Source: Legionellaceae bacterium
GTDB lineage: Bacteria > Pseudomonadota > Gammaproteobacteria > Legionellales > Legionellaceae
Assembly: GCA_020831865.1 (NCBI GenBank)
Contig: JAFIFT010000014.1
Location: 1 to 64,000 of the forward strand
Direction: 5' to 3'
DNA: 64,000 nucleotides
Below are positions 27,415-37,778 of this stretch, piece by piece. Made by a program: the position numbers and the translations under genes. Positions within the stretch are counted from its first letter, which is position 1; each line of letters begins with the position of its first letter. The notes under the pieces are model-generated. The model worked only from the letters and a program-made list of their open reading frames with translations. It was not told where the DNA came from and did no database searches.

Positions 27415-28699
27415 TAAAATTCAGGCTATTCGTGGAATGAATGATATCCTGCCTTTGGTTACGCCGGAATGGAGCTTTCTGGAACAGCAATTATCAAAAG
27501 TGCTCTTTCGCTATGGTTATCAGGAAATACGTACCCCCGTTCTGGAGAGCACCCGCTTATTCAAGCGTTCCATTGGGGAAGTAACCGATATTGTTGAAAA
27601 AGAAATGTATAGTTTCAGTGATCGGAATGGGGATAGTCTAACCCTGCGTCCTGAAGGTACGGCATCCGTGGTGCGTGCGGCTATTGAGCATGGTCTTTTA
27701 CATCACCAACAACAGAAACTCTGGTATTGTGGCCCTATGTTCCGACATGAGAAACCGCAAAAAGGGCGCTATCGCCAATTTCACCAGCTGGGGCTGGAGG
27801 CTTTTGGTTATGAGGATGTGGCAGTGGAGTGGGAGCAGTTACTGATTTGTCAGCAATTCTGGCAGCAGCTCGGGCTTGCTGAGGTGATTCAGTTACAAGT
27901 TAACAGTATTGGTACGCTGGCGGAACGACAAGCTTACAAAGACATATTAATAGACTATTTTACCGCACATTATGCGGCACTGGATGACGACAGCAAGCGA
28001 CGTCTCGATCGCAATCCTTTACGCATTCTCGATAGTAAGCATCCCGATATGCAGGAGCTTATCGAAGCAGCGCCACAATTACTGGATCATTTGCAGGAAG
28101 ACAGCCGCCAACGTTTCGCTGAACTCTGTGAGGGCATGCGTGAGCTTGGTATTCCCTATACCGTCAATCCAAGATTGGTTCGAGGGTTGGATTATTATGG
28201 CCACACGGTCTTTGAGTGGGTTACCGACAGGCTGGGCAGCCAGGCAACCGTCTGTGCCGGTGGCCGCTACGATGCCTTAGTTGAGCAACTGGGGGGTAAA
28301 ACGACACCGGCCTTCGGTTGCGCCATGGGTCTGGAGCGTCTGTTATTACTCACGCAGGACGTTGCCGGCGCGTCATTGGTTCAGGAGCAAGACCCCTTTG
28401 TTTTTTTTGTGGCAGATTCTGCCCCGGCACGCCGACAAAGTCTGGCCTATGCCGAGAGCATACGCAAAGCGTTTCCCGCCCATGCCGTGGTTGTTCATCT
28501 GTCTGCGGGAAGCTTTAAAAGCCAGTTTAAAAAGGCGGATAAAAGTAAAGCCCAGTATGCTTTGATTGTGGGTGAAGCTGAGTTGGCCAGTGATACGATT
28601 ACGGTCAAAGCCTTACGAGCCGAAGAAGAACAGCAACAGCTATCACTTGCAGAATTGATAGATTGGTTGCACAAAAAGCATCAGGAATCAGGAGATTAA
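27407..28699 (+). CDS. hisS: Histidyl-tRNA synthetase
   Basis: The 430-residue class II synthetase has KIQAIRGMNDILP at the N-terminus, motif 2 YRQFHQLGLEAFGY, and the histidine-specific LVRGLDYYGHTVFEW. Its C-terminal anticodon-binding domain covers the last ~95 residues. GTG at 27407 is preferred, with AAGGA 8 bases upstream; ATG 27398 is possible. It overlaps rodZ by 8 bases. Confidence 0.95.
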   Translation: MVDKIQAIRGMNDILPLVTPEWSFLEQQLSKVLFRYGYQEIRTPVLESTRLFKRSIGEVTDIVEKEMYSFSDRNGDSLTLRPEGTASVVRAAIEHGLLHHQQQKLWYCGPMFRHEKPQKGRYRQFHQLGLEAFGYEDVAVEWEQLLICQQFWQQLGLAEVIQLQVNSIGTLAERQAYKDILIDYFTAHYAALDDDSKRRLDRNPLRILDSKHPDMQELIEAAPQLLDHLQEDSRQRFAELCEGMRELGIPYTVNPRLVRGLDYYGHTVFEWVTDRLGSQATVCAGGRYDALVEQLGGKTTPAFGCAMGLERLLLLTQDVAGASLVQEQDPFVFFVADSAPARRQSLAYAESIRKAFPAHAVVVHLSAGSFKSQFKKADKSKAQYALIVGEAELASDTITVKALRAEEEQQQLSLAELIDWLHKKHQESGD

Positions 28700-28700
28700 C

Positions 28701-29375
28701 ATGTCAGTATACATGACCGAAGAAGAGCAAATAGAATCCATAAAGCAATGGTGGAAAAAATACGGCAATTATATCACGGCAACGCTGTCGGTAATTTTAT
28801 TGCTCATTGCTGGAGCACGCTACTGGAACTGGCACCAGGATAAGGTCAAAACCCAGGCTTCCATTGCCTATGAACATATGATGATCAGTTACACCAATCA
28901 GAAAGCCAAAGAAACGCAGGCCTACGCCAATGAGTTGCTCAAACAATACGGACGGACCACTTATGCGGATGCTGCCCGACTATTGCTGGCGAAACAGCTC
29001 GTGGAAAAAAAACAATATCAGCAGGCGCGTGACTACTTAAATACTGTCGTGCAGAGCAGCACCATGCCCGCCTTTCAGCAAATTGCACGCACCCGTCTTG
29101 CGCGTTTACTGCTGGTCAATCAGCAGTATCAGGAGGCGATTGATACCTTAAGTACGGTGCCCGATACGGCCTATCTGCCCCTCATTAATGAACTTAAAGG
29201 CGATATCTACACGGCCATGGGAGAATCAGACAAAGCATTGAGTTTTTACGCTCATGCCATCAAAGAAGCGCGCGAACAGAATATGGGTAATTTATTTTTG
29301 GAAATGAAAACCAATGAACTGGCAGCAGGCAGTCAGGCGGCCAGGGTTCAGCGGGATGTATCACAAACGGTGTAA
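28701..29375 (+). CDS. yfgM: YfgM/ancillary SecYEG subunit
   Basis: The 224-residue inner-membrane protein has an N-terminal TEEEQIESIKQWWKKYGN segment, one membrane helix (~21-38) and a periplasmic TPR domain, which is the YfgM pattern. YfgM associates with SecYEG and periplasmic chaperones. It starts 1 base after hisS and is followed 10 bases later by bamB, as in many gammaproteobacteria. Confidence 0.88.
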   Translation: MSVYMTEEEQIESIKQWWKKYGNYITATLSVILLLIAGARYWNWHQDKVKTQASIAYEHMMISYTNQKAKETQAYANELLKQYGRTTYADAARLLLAKQLVEKKQYQQARDYLNTVVQSSTMPAFQQIARTRLARLLLVNQQYQEAIDTLSTVPDTAYLPLINELKGDIYTAMGESDKALSFYAHAIKEAREQNMGNLFLEMKTNELAAGSQAARVQRDVSQTV

Positions 29376-29385
29376 TGAGGGTTTA

Positions 29386-30555
29386 ATGAAGAAGTCTGTT
29401 GGAATATTTTTGTCTGCTTTGCTGTTGGGCGTCGGATTACCGTCTTGTACGACGATTGATGATTATATGCTGGGAAAAGACAACACTCCGCAACCGGCTC
29501 AACTCGAGGCCATAAAGCCCAGAATGGATCTGGTGAAAAATTGGTCTGTACCAGTGGGAGGAGCTGCAAAAACAGCAAGTTATAGTAAAATGAGTCCCCT
29601 GATTACCTCGAACCATATTTACACCGTATCAATGGACGGTGTTGTCAATGCTATTGAGAAAAACAGCGGTAAGCTCATCTGGAGCAAACGTTTACCTGCT
29701 TCGATTGTCAGTGGTCCCAGTGTAGGTAACGGTTATGTTGCTGTGACCACGGGACATTCGGATATCGTGCTGTTAAAACAAGACAATGGTGAACAAGTGT
29801 GGAAGGTTACTGTAGCCAGTGAGGTCTTGGGTAAGCCGCTGATCACGAAAGATGCTTTAATTGCTAAGACCGTTGATGGAAATTTATCTGCCTTTCACTT
29901 GAGTAGTGGTAAAAAACGCTGGAATGTGCACCACGGTGCCCCCAATCTGATTCTTAAAGGAAGTTCCTCGCCTATATTGCTACCGCAGAATCGGGTATTG
30001 ACCGGCTATGCTGATGGTAAACTGGATGTCGTAGAATTGGAAACGGGACGTTTGCTGTGGCAGCGCAGTATTGCCTACGCCAGTGGAGCCTCTGATGTGG
30101 AACGACTGGTCGATATTGACGCCAATCCCTTGGTTGAGGGGGATACGGTGTATCTTGCCAGTTACCAGGGGTATATTGCCGCCTTATCTTTGGGAAATGG
30201 GGAATTTAAATGGCGTAAACCTGCGTCGGTTTTCAAAAATATTAGTCTGGCCGATCATAGTCTGTATTTTACCGATAGTGATGATATTATCTGGTCTCTC
30301 AATAAGCAGACCGGTACAGTCAACTGGAAGCAGGATAAATTTAAGGCACGTGGATTAACCGAGCCGGTGATCAAAGGCGACAGACTGTTTGTTGCGGATA
30401 AGACTGGCATGCTGCATGTCTTAGCCACCCACGATGGCGATTATTTATCGCGGGTGAATGTGGGGGCGGCGGTGACGATAGCGCCGGTTGTGAATAAAAA
30501 TCAAGTATTTATACAAGACTCAAAGGGAACATTGAGCCAATATCAGGTAGGATAA
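29386..30555 (+). CDS. bamB: Outer-membrane assembly lipoprotein BamB
   Basis: The 389-residue lipoprotein has a signal peptide with lipobox LPSC. An eight-bladed PQQ-like propeller follows, seen as repeats such as [29 protein letters not shown] and GEFKWRK. BamB supports BamA in inserting beta-barrel proteins. The ATG at 29386 is chosen over an upstream frame start at 29314 because it begins the signal peptide. Confidence 0.94.
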   Translation: MKKSVGIFLSALLLGVGLPSCTTIDDYMLGKDNTPQPAQLEAIKPRMDLVKNWSVPVGGAAKTASYSKMSPLITSNHIYTVSMDGVVNAIEKNSGKLIWSKRLPASIVSGPSVGNGYVAVTTGHSDIVLLKQDNGEQVWKVTVASEVLGKPLITKDALIAKTVDGNLSAFHLSSGKKRWNVHHGAPNLILKGSSSPILLPQNRVLTGYADGKLDVVELETGRLLWQRSIAYASGASDVERLVDIDANPLVEGDTVYLASYQGYIAALSLGNGEFKWRKPASVFKNISLADHSLYFTDSDDIIWSLNKQTGTVNWKQDKFKARGLTEPVIKGDRLFVADKTGMLHVLATHDGDYLSRVNVGAAVTIAPVVNKNQVFIQDSKGTLSQYQVG

Positions 30556-30556
30556 T

Positions 30557-31966
30557 ATGTTACCCGTTGTCGTGTTAGTTGGACGTCCTAATGTGGGAAA
30601 GTCTACGCTATTTAATCGTTTTACCCGTAAACAGGATGCCATTGTATCGGATTATCCCGGGCTTACCCGCGACCGGCAGTATGGTGATGTCAACTGGACG
30701 GAGCACCCCTTTATTGTCGTTGATACGGGAGGAATCGGTGTCGACGATATGGCGGTCGATGCGTTGATGTCCCATCAGTCACAGCTCGCCATGCAGGAAG
30801 CCGATGTGGTTTTATTTATGGTGGATGGGCGGGCCGGATTGACGCCGTTGGATGAAACCATCGCCAACCAGCTCCGTCATCTGAATAAGTCTGTTATTAT
30901 TGTGGTCAACAAGACCGATGGTCTTGATGAGCAAACGGCACTGGCGGATTTTTCCGTTTTGGGTTTTCCTGTTTTGGCCGCTATTTCAGCAGCGCATGGT
31001 CGGGGTATGCAGTACTTGCTGGAAAAGATCTATCCTTTATTGCCCCCACAAGAACCAGTGGATACCAGCGTTGAGCTGCCGGAAGGCGCTATTCGTATTG
31101 CCTTTGTCGGGCGGCCGAATGTGGGTAAATCAACGCTGGTGAATCGGATGTTGGGCGAAGAACGGGTCATTACCTATGATATGCCGGGTACCACGCGTGA
31201 CAGTATTTATATTCCTTTTGAACGGGACGGACAGCGTTATGTCTTGATTGACACGGCAGGAGTCCGGCGTCGAGGGCGTATTGACGAGAAAATTGAAAAG
31301 TTTTCGGTCATTAAGTCACTACAGGCAGTGAAAGACTCCCACGTGTGTCTGATGCTGATTGACGCCCGCGAGGGGTTAACGGAACAGGATATGCATCTTT
31401 TGGGCTTTACCATTGAGTCCGGCCGTGCGTTGGTGATTGTAGTGAATAAATGGGATGGACTGGATGACGAGTGGAAAGATAGAATTCGAACCGAATTAGA
31501 TCGCCGTCTGCAATTCGCCAAATTTGCAAAAACACGCTATATTTCTGCCTTGCATGGCAGCGGGGTGGGAACACTCTATCCCCTGATTCAGGATGCCTAT
31601 GCGGCGGCAAATCAGTCTTTTTCAACGCCGCGCTTAACCCGCCTGCTGGAAGATATCGTGGCGCAACACCAGCCGCCGCTGGTGAATGGGCGACGGGTTA
31701 AATTACGTTATGCTCATGGCGGTGGTCAAAATCCGCCTATTATTGTCATTCATGGCAATCAGCTGGATGCTCTGCCACAGAGTTACAAGCGCTATCTCAA
31801 TAATGCGTTTGTAGAGCATTTGAACATTGCCGGTACTCCCTTATTGCTGGAGTTTAAAACCGGTGATAATCCCTACAAAGACAAGCGTAACCGTTTAAGC
31901 CCCCGTCAAGTGCGCCACCGTCAACGCTTGATGAAAAAGGTGAAAAAAAGGGCGCATAAAAAATAA
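30557..31966 (+). CDS. der: Ribosome-assembly GTPase Der
   Basis: The 469-residue protein has two GTPase domains, each with GRPNVGKST (8-16 and near 180), NKxD motifs and a C-terminal KH-like domain. Der works in maturation of the 50S ribosomal subunit. It begins 1 base after bamB, the usual arrangement. Confidence 0.97.
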   Translation: MLPVVVLVGRPNVGKSTLFNRFTRKQDAIVSDYPGLTRDRQYGDVNWTEHPFIVVDTGGIGVDDMAVDALMSHQSQLAMQEADVVLFMVDGRAGLTPLDETIANQLRHLNKSVIIVVNKTDGLDEQTALADFSVLGFPVLAAISAAHGRGMQYLLEKIYPLLPPQEPVDTSVELPEGAIRIAFVGRPNVGKSTLVNRMLGEERVITYDMPGTTRDSIYIPFERDGQRYVLIDTAGVRRRGRIDEKIEKFSVIKSLQAVKDSHVCLMLIDAREGLTEQDMHLLGFTIESGRALVIVVNKWDGLDDEWKDRIRTELDRRLQFAKFAKTRYISALHGSGVGTLYPLIQDAYAAANQSFSTPRLTRLLEDIVAQHQPPLVNGRRVKLRYAHGGGQNPPIIVIHGNQLDALPQSYKRYLNNAFVEHLNIAGTPLLLEFKTGDNPYKDKRNRLSPRQVRHRQRLMKKVKKRAHKK

Positions 31967-31974
31967 GCATTGAA

Positions 31975-32138
31975 CTGGACTTTGGCTATTTTTGAAAATT
32001 TGACTAAAAACCCGTCTTTGCGAGCATTAGCGAAGCAATCCAGATCGGAATTTCAATTAAAAAATCGATCTGGATTGCTTCACTTCGTTCGCAATGACGA
32101 CATTTTTTGCCCTGTTTTCAAAAATAGCCAAAGTCCAG
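31975..32138. repeat. Palindromic interspersed repeat (second copy, inverted)
   Basis: The ends form a perfect 24-bp inverted repeat made of CTGGA plus CTTTGGCTATTTTTGAAAA and its complement. Compared with the copy at 25916-26069, both arms carry the same matched base change (C to T on one side, G to A on the other), so pairing is kept. The internal palindrome is in the opposite orientation. It lies between der and rlpA. Confidence 0.85.
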
Positions 32139-32173
32139 TTGAACCCTTATTTGTTTATCAAACAGGACGTTTC

Positions 32174-32890
32174 ATGAAAATATTTTCTTTTTTTCTCATG
32201 CTGCTCTGTCTCGTCAGTCAGAGCACGATTGCCCTGTCAGGGGATAAGGCACGAATGGCCGTGCCTAAAATCGAGCCTTTAAGTGCCTACGGTAATCCAC
32301 TTGAATACACGGTCGCTGGCAAGGTTTATCGCGTGCTACGCAGTGCCAGAGGTTTCCGCCAAGCAGGAGTCGCCTCCTGGTACGGCACAGAATTCCATAA
32401 AAAAAGAACATCAAGTGGTGAGCCCTACGATATGTACGCCATGACCGCAGCACATAAAACGCTCCCAATACCCTGTTATGTGCGGGTGACGAATGTGGAA
32501 AATGGCCGTGAGATTATTGTGCGGGTTAATGACCGCGGCCCCTTTCATTCCGATCGGATTATTGATCTGTCCTATGCGGCTGCGAAAAAACTGGATATGA
32601 TGGAGCAAGGTACGGCGGATGTAACGCTGGTCAGTATCGTTCCTGAGGAGCTGGAAGAGCAGCAGCATGCGCATTATTATATTCAGGTTGCCGCCTATAA
32701 AACACCCGCCTATGCCAATCGTTTGCGCGATCAAATCCAGACGTTTCTTTCCTCCCCAGTTCTGGTGGGTAACAAAGGTGGCCATTTTGTGGTTTTTGTC
32801 GGCCCCTTGATGGATCACCAAATGGTCACTGCCGCTCAGAAAACGCTCGCTCAGCGCGGTTATAAGCACACGATGACCTTGATTCGGTAG
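32174..32890 (+). CDS. rlpA: RlpA-like septal lytic transglycosylase
   Basis: The 238-residue protein has a signal peptide (1-~21). A double-psi beta-barrel follows (ASWYGTEFHKKRTSSGEPYD, VRVNDRGPF, IDLSYAAAKKL), and a C-terminal SPOR domain (~160-238) targets denuded glycan at the septum. No lipobox cysteine is visible, unlike many RlpA lipoproteins. ATG 32174 follows an AGGA site. A longer frame reaches back through the repeat and is rejected as the start. Confidence 0.9.
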   Translation: MKIFSFFLMLLCLVSQSTIALSGDKARMAVPKIEPLSAYGNPLEYTVAGKVYRVLRSARGFRQAGVASWYGTEFHKKRTSSGEPYDMYAMTAAHKTLPIPCYVRVTNVENGREIIVRVNDRGPFHSDRIIDLSYAAAKKLDMMEQGTADVTLVSIVPEELEEQQHAHYYIQVAAYKTPAYANRLRDQIQTFLSSPVLVGNKGGHFVVFVGPLMDHQMVTAAQKTLAQRGYKHTMTLIR

Positions 32891-33293
32891 CGAAGGATTT
32901 GAAACCGGTTCGGCGCTACAGAAGGAGGGCTTGAAGTGGCGCATAATACTAGTTGAGCATTTTTTCCCAGTTTGCTATTTTACCAGGAGGTATTGACCAA
33001 TCCTCTCACCTCCTAGGTTCTCCCACACCTAAAGTGGAAATGATGGTTACTCTTCTATTTAAGCTATTACCCGCTTCAGAATAGCCTCTGTTTTTGCGGC
33101 TTGGTTTTGCACGGCACATGCAGAGAATAGGCTAATACCCGACTATGATAAGGGTAGCAATATACCCGTTACAAAAACCTAACTGATAGCCCCACGAATA
33201 GGATGGCTGGATTTATGCTATCTTTTAGTTAACATCCGGTATCTTTGCTTGCGCCGGGATACCATGCGCGTACTTTTATAAGGGAGTATTGAA
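32891..33293. other. Intergenic region upstream of the glutamate dehydrogenase gene
   Basis: This 403-bp stretch has no credible gene. It holds an inverted repeat AGGAGGT (32985-32991) / ACCTCCT (33008-33014). It also holds a TACCCG / GGGTA / TACCCG trio (33136-33141, 33152-33156, 33163-33168) that could form alternative hairpins. The promoter of the next gene is presumably here but is not clear-cut. Confidence 0.4.
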
Positions 33294-36200
33294 ATGAGCG
33301 ATTGGCAAGACCATTTAGAAAAAAAACTGATCCATGTATACGGCGAAAAAGACGCTCAAGCCTTATGCAAAAAATACAACCATGCTTTTCCTGCCGGTTT
33401 TCGTGAAGACTATGATCCGGAGGCGGCCATCAATGATATAAAAATGCTTGAGCAACTCAGTGCTGACAACAGGTTGGCAGTGCAGTTTTATAAACATTCG
33501 CCGGAAGAAACAAACCGAGTACATCTTAAATTATTTCAATGGGAACATTCCATTCCCTTATCGGATGTTTTGCCGATGCTTGAAAACTTTAATTTGCGCA
33601 CTGAGGAGGAACGCCCTTATAAAATTACCTGTGAAAAAAATACTGTTTTATGGGTCAATGATTTTTCACTGCAATTAAGTGAAACGCTCCAGTCACTGGA
33701 GTCTATGCAATTGTTGTTCACTGACGCTTTTTCGCGCGTCTATTTTGGGCTGGCGGAAAATGATGGTTTTAATAAATTAGTAATCAGTGCCGCTCTTGAT
33801 TGGCAGGAAGTCAATATTTTACGGGCTTACGCAAAATATCTGCATCAAATTCGTTTTCCCTATAGCCAAGGGTCTATTGAGCGAGCTTTATTAAAGCATA
33901 TTAGTCTGACCCAGGATTTGGTAGTGTATTTTAAATGTTTGCATGATCCGAAGCAAACCCCAGCAGCAGCACAAAAAACAGGGCAACTGGAAAAGCAAAT
34001 TCTGGAAAAACTTGAGCTTATACCTGAGCTGGATGAAGATACCATTATTCGGCGAATATTGATTTTGATACAAGCGACCTTGCGGACCAATTATTTTCAG
34101 CGCGGGGCTGATGGTGTGCCAGCACGCTATCTATCCTTTAAGTTGCATTCGCGTGTAATTCCAGATTTGCCCTTACCCATGCCTTTGTATGAAACTTTTG
34201 TCTATTCTTCGCAATTTGAAGGGATTCATTTGCGATATGATAAAGTTGCCCGTGGTGGTTTGCGTTGGTCCGATCGCCGTGAAGATTACCGAACGGAAGT
34301 ATTAGGCTTGATGAAAGCGCAAGTGGTCAAAAATTCGGTGATTGTTCCTTCCGGCGCCAAAGGCGGTTTTATCCTAAAACAAGTCCCGAACGGAGCGAAT
34401 CGGGAGCGTATTCAACAGGAAGTGACGGACTGTTACACATTATTTATTCGGGGGTTATTGGATTTAGCTGACAATGTAAAGCAGGGCGTGCTTATCCCTC
34501 CCAAACACGTGCTCTGTCATGATGAGCATGATTCGTATTTGGTGGTGGCGGCAGATAAAGGAACGGCTACGTTTTCTGATCTCGCTAACAGTATCGCCAA
34601 AGAGTATGATTTTTGGTTGGGGGATGCCTTTGCCTCTGGTGGCTCGGCTGGTTATGACCATAAAAAAATGGGTATTACGGCGCGTGGCGCCTGGGAATCG
34701 GCGAAACGCCATTTCCGTGAGTTGGATATTAACATCGAAACATCGGAGTTTACCGTGGTCGGCGTTGGTGACATGAGCGGAGATGTGTTTGGAAATGGGA
34801 TGTTGTATTCGCAAAATATTCGCTTAATTGCAGCCTTTGATCACCGGCATATTTTTATCGATCCCGATCCCGAATCAAAAGCGTCCTATCAGGAGCGTCA
34901 ACGCCTGTTTAATTTGCCCTCCTCATCATGGGAAGACTATGATGCACGTTTAATCTCAAAGGGTGGCGGGGTTTTTAAACGCAGCCTCAAATCGATTCCC
35001 ATTAGTCCTGAAATAAAAAAGGCATTAGATATTCAAAAGGATAGCTTATCGCCTCTTGAGTTAATCCAGGCCATTCTAAAAGCACCGGTTGATTTGTTGT
35101 TTAATGGCGGGGTGGGTACCTATGTCAAATCAGCTCAGGAAAGCCATGCCGATGTGGGCGATCGCGCGAATGAGCGCTGTCGGGTCAATGGCCATGAACT
35201 CCGCTGTAAAATCGTCTGTGAAGGCGGTAATTTGGGACTTACCCAACTTGGACGTGTTGAATTTGCATTGCATGGTGGGTTGCTGAACACGGATTTCATT
35301 GATAATTCCGCGGGCGTTGATTGTTCTGATCATGAAGTGAATTTAAAAATTTTATTGAATGAAGAGATGCAGCAAGGTAATTTATCCCTTGAAAAACGTG
35401 ATGAAGTCTTGGTTTCACTTACCTCAGAGATTTCGGATTTGGTTCTGGAAAACAATTATCAGCAGGCACTGGTACTGAGCTATGCGGCATTTATGGCCAA
35501 AGAAGATATTGGCCTGCATGCCGAATACATCAAAGAACTGGAGTCCAAAAATATTTTGAACCGCGCAGTTGAGTATTTACCGGAAAATAAAGCGTTAATG
35601 GAGCGTAAAGCAGGCGCTTTGGGTTTAACAAGACCCGAACTGGCGACATTGCTGGCTTATACCAAAATTAACCTAAAGGAAGATATACTCCATTCCCGCT
35701 TGCCTGAAGATGCTTTTTTAGCGAAAAAACTGGGGACTGCATTTCCGGGTGTCATCAATAAAACCTACCATGATGCACTCGAAAAGCACCAGCTGAAACG
35801 TGACATTATCGCAACACAGCTTGCAAATGCCGTGATAAATAACATGGGGCTTACCTTTATCTATAAAACGCAAATGGAAACCGGTGCGTCGGTTGAAGAC
35901 ATTATAAAAGCGTATACCGTGGCTTCAGAAATTTTTTCCAGCCATGCCTTACAACGGCTGATTGAGTCGTTGGATTATAAAGTGTCCATGAGCAAGCAGT
36001 TGGATATGATTATCAATATTCGCAAGTTGCTTGCGTTATCCACACGCTGGTTTTTGCAGAATAACCGGATCAACGATCAGTTGCAGCCCCTTATCGAATG
36101 CTACTCTCAGGCTGTGACATCGCTTGAGCAGTGGATCCCGGATTTAATGGGTGGGGCCACTAAAGAATATTTAACCGAGCTGGGCAACGAGTTTCAAAAA

Positions 36201-36662
36201 GCCGGGCTTTCCAAAGACGTAGCATCCCGTATTGCGACCTATCGTGCTATTTACGCCTCACTCAATATTATAGAGGTTGCCATGCAAAACGAATGGGAAC
36301 TCGAAGCAACCGCACGCATTTATTTTGCCTCTGGCGAGCGATTAAACCTCTTATGGTTCAGGGATCAGATTGCCAATGATCCCCGGGAAAGCTTTTGGAA
36401 TCAGCTGGCCCAACTGTCTCTCAGAGATGAGCTTGACCTGGCCCAACGTACCTTGACTATCCGAATTATGCAAAAAACTTCTCCTGAGGAAAGTGCTGAA
36501 AAACGAGTCAGTGCATGGGTCGATGCCCACCAAACCATGATGGTCCGTTGGGACAAATTATTAGCAATGGTGCATGAGAGTACGACGATAGAATACAGCA
36601 CTTTTTTTATTGTGATTGGTGAGTTTATCCGGTTATTGCAACACGCGTCCCCCGACCAGTAA
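33294..36662 (+). CDS. NAD-glutamate dehydrogenase, short form of the large bacterial type
   Basis: The 1122-residue protein matches the large NAD-specific glutamate dehydrogenases that convert glutamate to 2-oxoglutarate and ammonia. Conserved parts are ISLSDVLPMLEN-like at ~85-97, the catalytic core RGGLRWSDRREDYRTEVLGL, KNSVIVPSGAKGGF with its lysines, and GVGDMSGDVFGNGML in the NAD domain. Family members are usually ~1600 residues; the N-terminal ~450 residues (ACT-like regulatory part) are missing. The ATG has its own AGGGAG site and there is no remnant of the missing part upstream, so this appears to be a genuine short variant. Confidence 0.88.
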   Translation: MSDWQDHLEKKLIHVYGEKDAQALCKKYNHAFPAGFREDYDPEAAINDIKMLEQLSADNRLAVQFYKHSPEETNRVHLKLFQWEHSIPLSDVLPMLENFNLRTEEERPYKITCEKNTVLWVNDFSLQLSETLQSLESMQLLFTDAFSRVYFGLAENDGFNKLVISAALDWQEVNILRAYAKYLHQIRFPYSQGSIERALLKHISLTQDLVVYFKCLHDPKQTPAAAQKTGQLEKQILEKLELIPELDEDTIIRRILILIQATLRTNYFQRGADGVPARYLSFKLHSRVIPDLPLPMPLYETFVYSSQFEGIHLRYDKVARGGLRWSDRREDYRTEVLGLMKAQVVKNSVIVPSGAKGGFILKQVPNGANRERIQQEVTDCYTLFIRGLLDLADNVKQGVLIPPKHVLCHDEHDSYLVVAADKGTATFSDLANSIAKEYDFWLGDAFASGGSAGYDHKKMGITARGAWESAKRHFRELDINIETSEFTVVGVGDMSGDVFGNGMLYSQNIRLIAAFDHRHIFIDPDPESKASYQERQRLFNLPSSSWEDYDARLISKGGGVFKRSLKSIPISPEIKKALDIQKDSLSPLELIQAILKAPVDLLFNGGVGTYVKSAQESHADVGDRANERCRVNGHELRCKIVCEGGNLGLTQLGRVEFALHGGLLNTDFIDNSAGVDCSDHEVNLKILLNEEMQQGNLSLEKRDEVLVSLTSEISDLVLENNYQQALVLSYAAFMAKEDIGLHAEYIKELESKNILNRAVEYLPENKALMERKAGALGLTRPELATLLAYTKINLKEDILHSRLPEDAFLAKKLGTAFPGVINKTYHDALEKHQLKRDIIATQLANAVINNMGLTFIYKTQMETGASVEDIIKAYTVASEIFSSHALQRLIESLDYKVSMSKQLDMIINIRKLLALSTRWFLQNNRINDQLQPLIECYSQAVTSLEQWIPDLMGGATKEYLTELGNEFQKAGLSKDVASRIATYRAIYASLNIIEVAMQNEWELEATARIYFASGERLNLLWFRDQIANDPRESFWNQLAQLSLRDELDLAQRTLTIRIMQKTSPEESAEKRVSAWVDAHQTMMVRWDKLLAMVHESTTIEYSTFFIVIGEFIRLLQHASPDQ

Positions 36663-36777
36663 AAAGCAGTTTACAGAGCGGCTGTGCGGTCGTGCCGAGT
36701 TGTTAGCTGGCCCTGGCGGGTATGGAGCATAACATTTGCAACCTGTCGGGCAGGGGGCGGCAGTATCAAACGGCAGG

Positions 36778-37491
36778 CTAGGAACCAATGATGACACGTG
36801 TGCCTTGATAGCCATTGCCGGGAGTATCAATAAATTCCTCATTTAACCAACGCGCATCCTCTGTAAACATACGCACACACCCATGACTGTCCGGATAACC
36901 CGGCAGGGTATCGCTGCCGTGTAGCGCATAGCCTCTGAAAAAGTGCATACAGTAGGGCATGGCGGCCCCACCGTGGTTGCCATCAGCCCGGCGGGGAAAA
37001 GCGGTAGAAATACATTCAATATCTTGCTTGCGTATAACCCGAAAACTACCGGAAGGGGTTTTGCAGCCCTCAGCGCTACTGCAATTGGCTTTGCCATCCG
37101 AAATCGGTCCCCACCAGAGTAACTCTCCATCTTCATCATAGGCGGCCCAGGCCATATTTTTCTTACTAATATAAATGCTTTTCTCCCCTGTTGGTTCAAT
37201 ATAACGGGGAAAAGGAGCGACATCATAAATACTGAGTCGGTCCAGATGTTTGGGTATGGCAATGGTCATACCACTTTTCAGTCGAATATTCATCCGATTA
37301 ATGCGACGCACAATATCACGTGCTTCCGGGTGAGGGAAGAGGCTTTGCCAGGTTTCACCTGGACGAATAGTAATACAAAAGTAGTCTGGAACCTGACATA
37401 AATTCTGCCCAAAGGTTGATTTTTGCGAGGTGACCAAACCGGGATAGAGCAGCAACGCCAGTATCAGACTGGCTACAGTTGAATGTCGCAT
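36778..37491 (-). CDS. L,D-transpeptidase (YkuD family)
   Basis: The 237-residue exported protein has a signal peptide (1-22) and a LysM-like segment (~41-80, ITIRPGETWQSLFP). Its YkuD catalytic domain has H191 and SHGCVR at 202-207 (nucleophile C205). Such enzymes make 3-3 crosslinks or attach proteins to peptidoglycan. The domain carries extra cysteines (for example NCSSAEGC). ATG 37491 follows GGAGGG; an ATG at 37509 overlaps that site. It converges on the glutamate dehydrogenase gene. Confidence 0.9.
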   Translation of the reverse strand: MRHSTVASLILALLLYPGLVTSQKSTFGQNLCQVPDYFCITIRPGETWQSLFPHPEARDIVRRINRMNIRLKSGMTIAIPKHLDRLSIYDVAPFPRYIEPTGEKSIYISKKNMAWAAYDEDGELLWWGPISDGKANCSSAEGCKTPSGSFRVIRKQDIECISTAFPRRADGNHGGAAMPYCMHFFRGYALHGSDTLPGYPDSHGCVRMFTEDARWLNEEFIDTPGNGYQGTRVIIGS

Positions 37492-37778
37492 AATCCCTCC
37501 GAAAATCATTTTCGAAATGGTATTTTTGAATATAAATAAGCATTTACTTTGAACAAAGTATAGATCATTTTATCGCTCATTGGTTGAATTTTGTTGTGCC
37601 AGAGAAAAATAGGGCAGCTCGATGCGTTTGTCTCAAGCATATCGTCTGATGACAGCGTTGCAGCCATCCTCATTGAGCTATTTCTGGTGCTTCGATCAGA
37701 AGGGCAGCGCGTATTTAGAACGATATGGTTACATATCAATATTCCGTTTTGAGGGTACGATCTTGCCCTGCAAGATGT

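Noticed and set aside
33294-36662. Glutamate dehydrogenase as a 5'-truncated pseudogene
   Set aside because: The gene has an ATG with its own AGGGAG site, and no remnant of the missing part was seen upstream.
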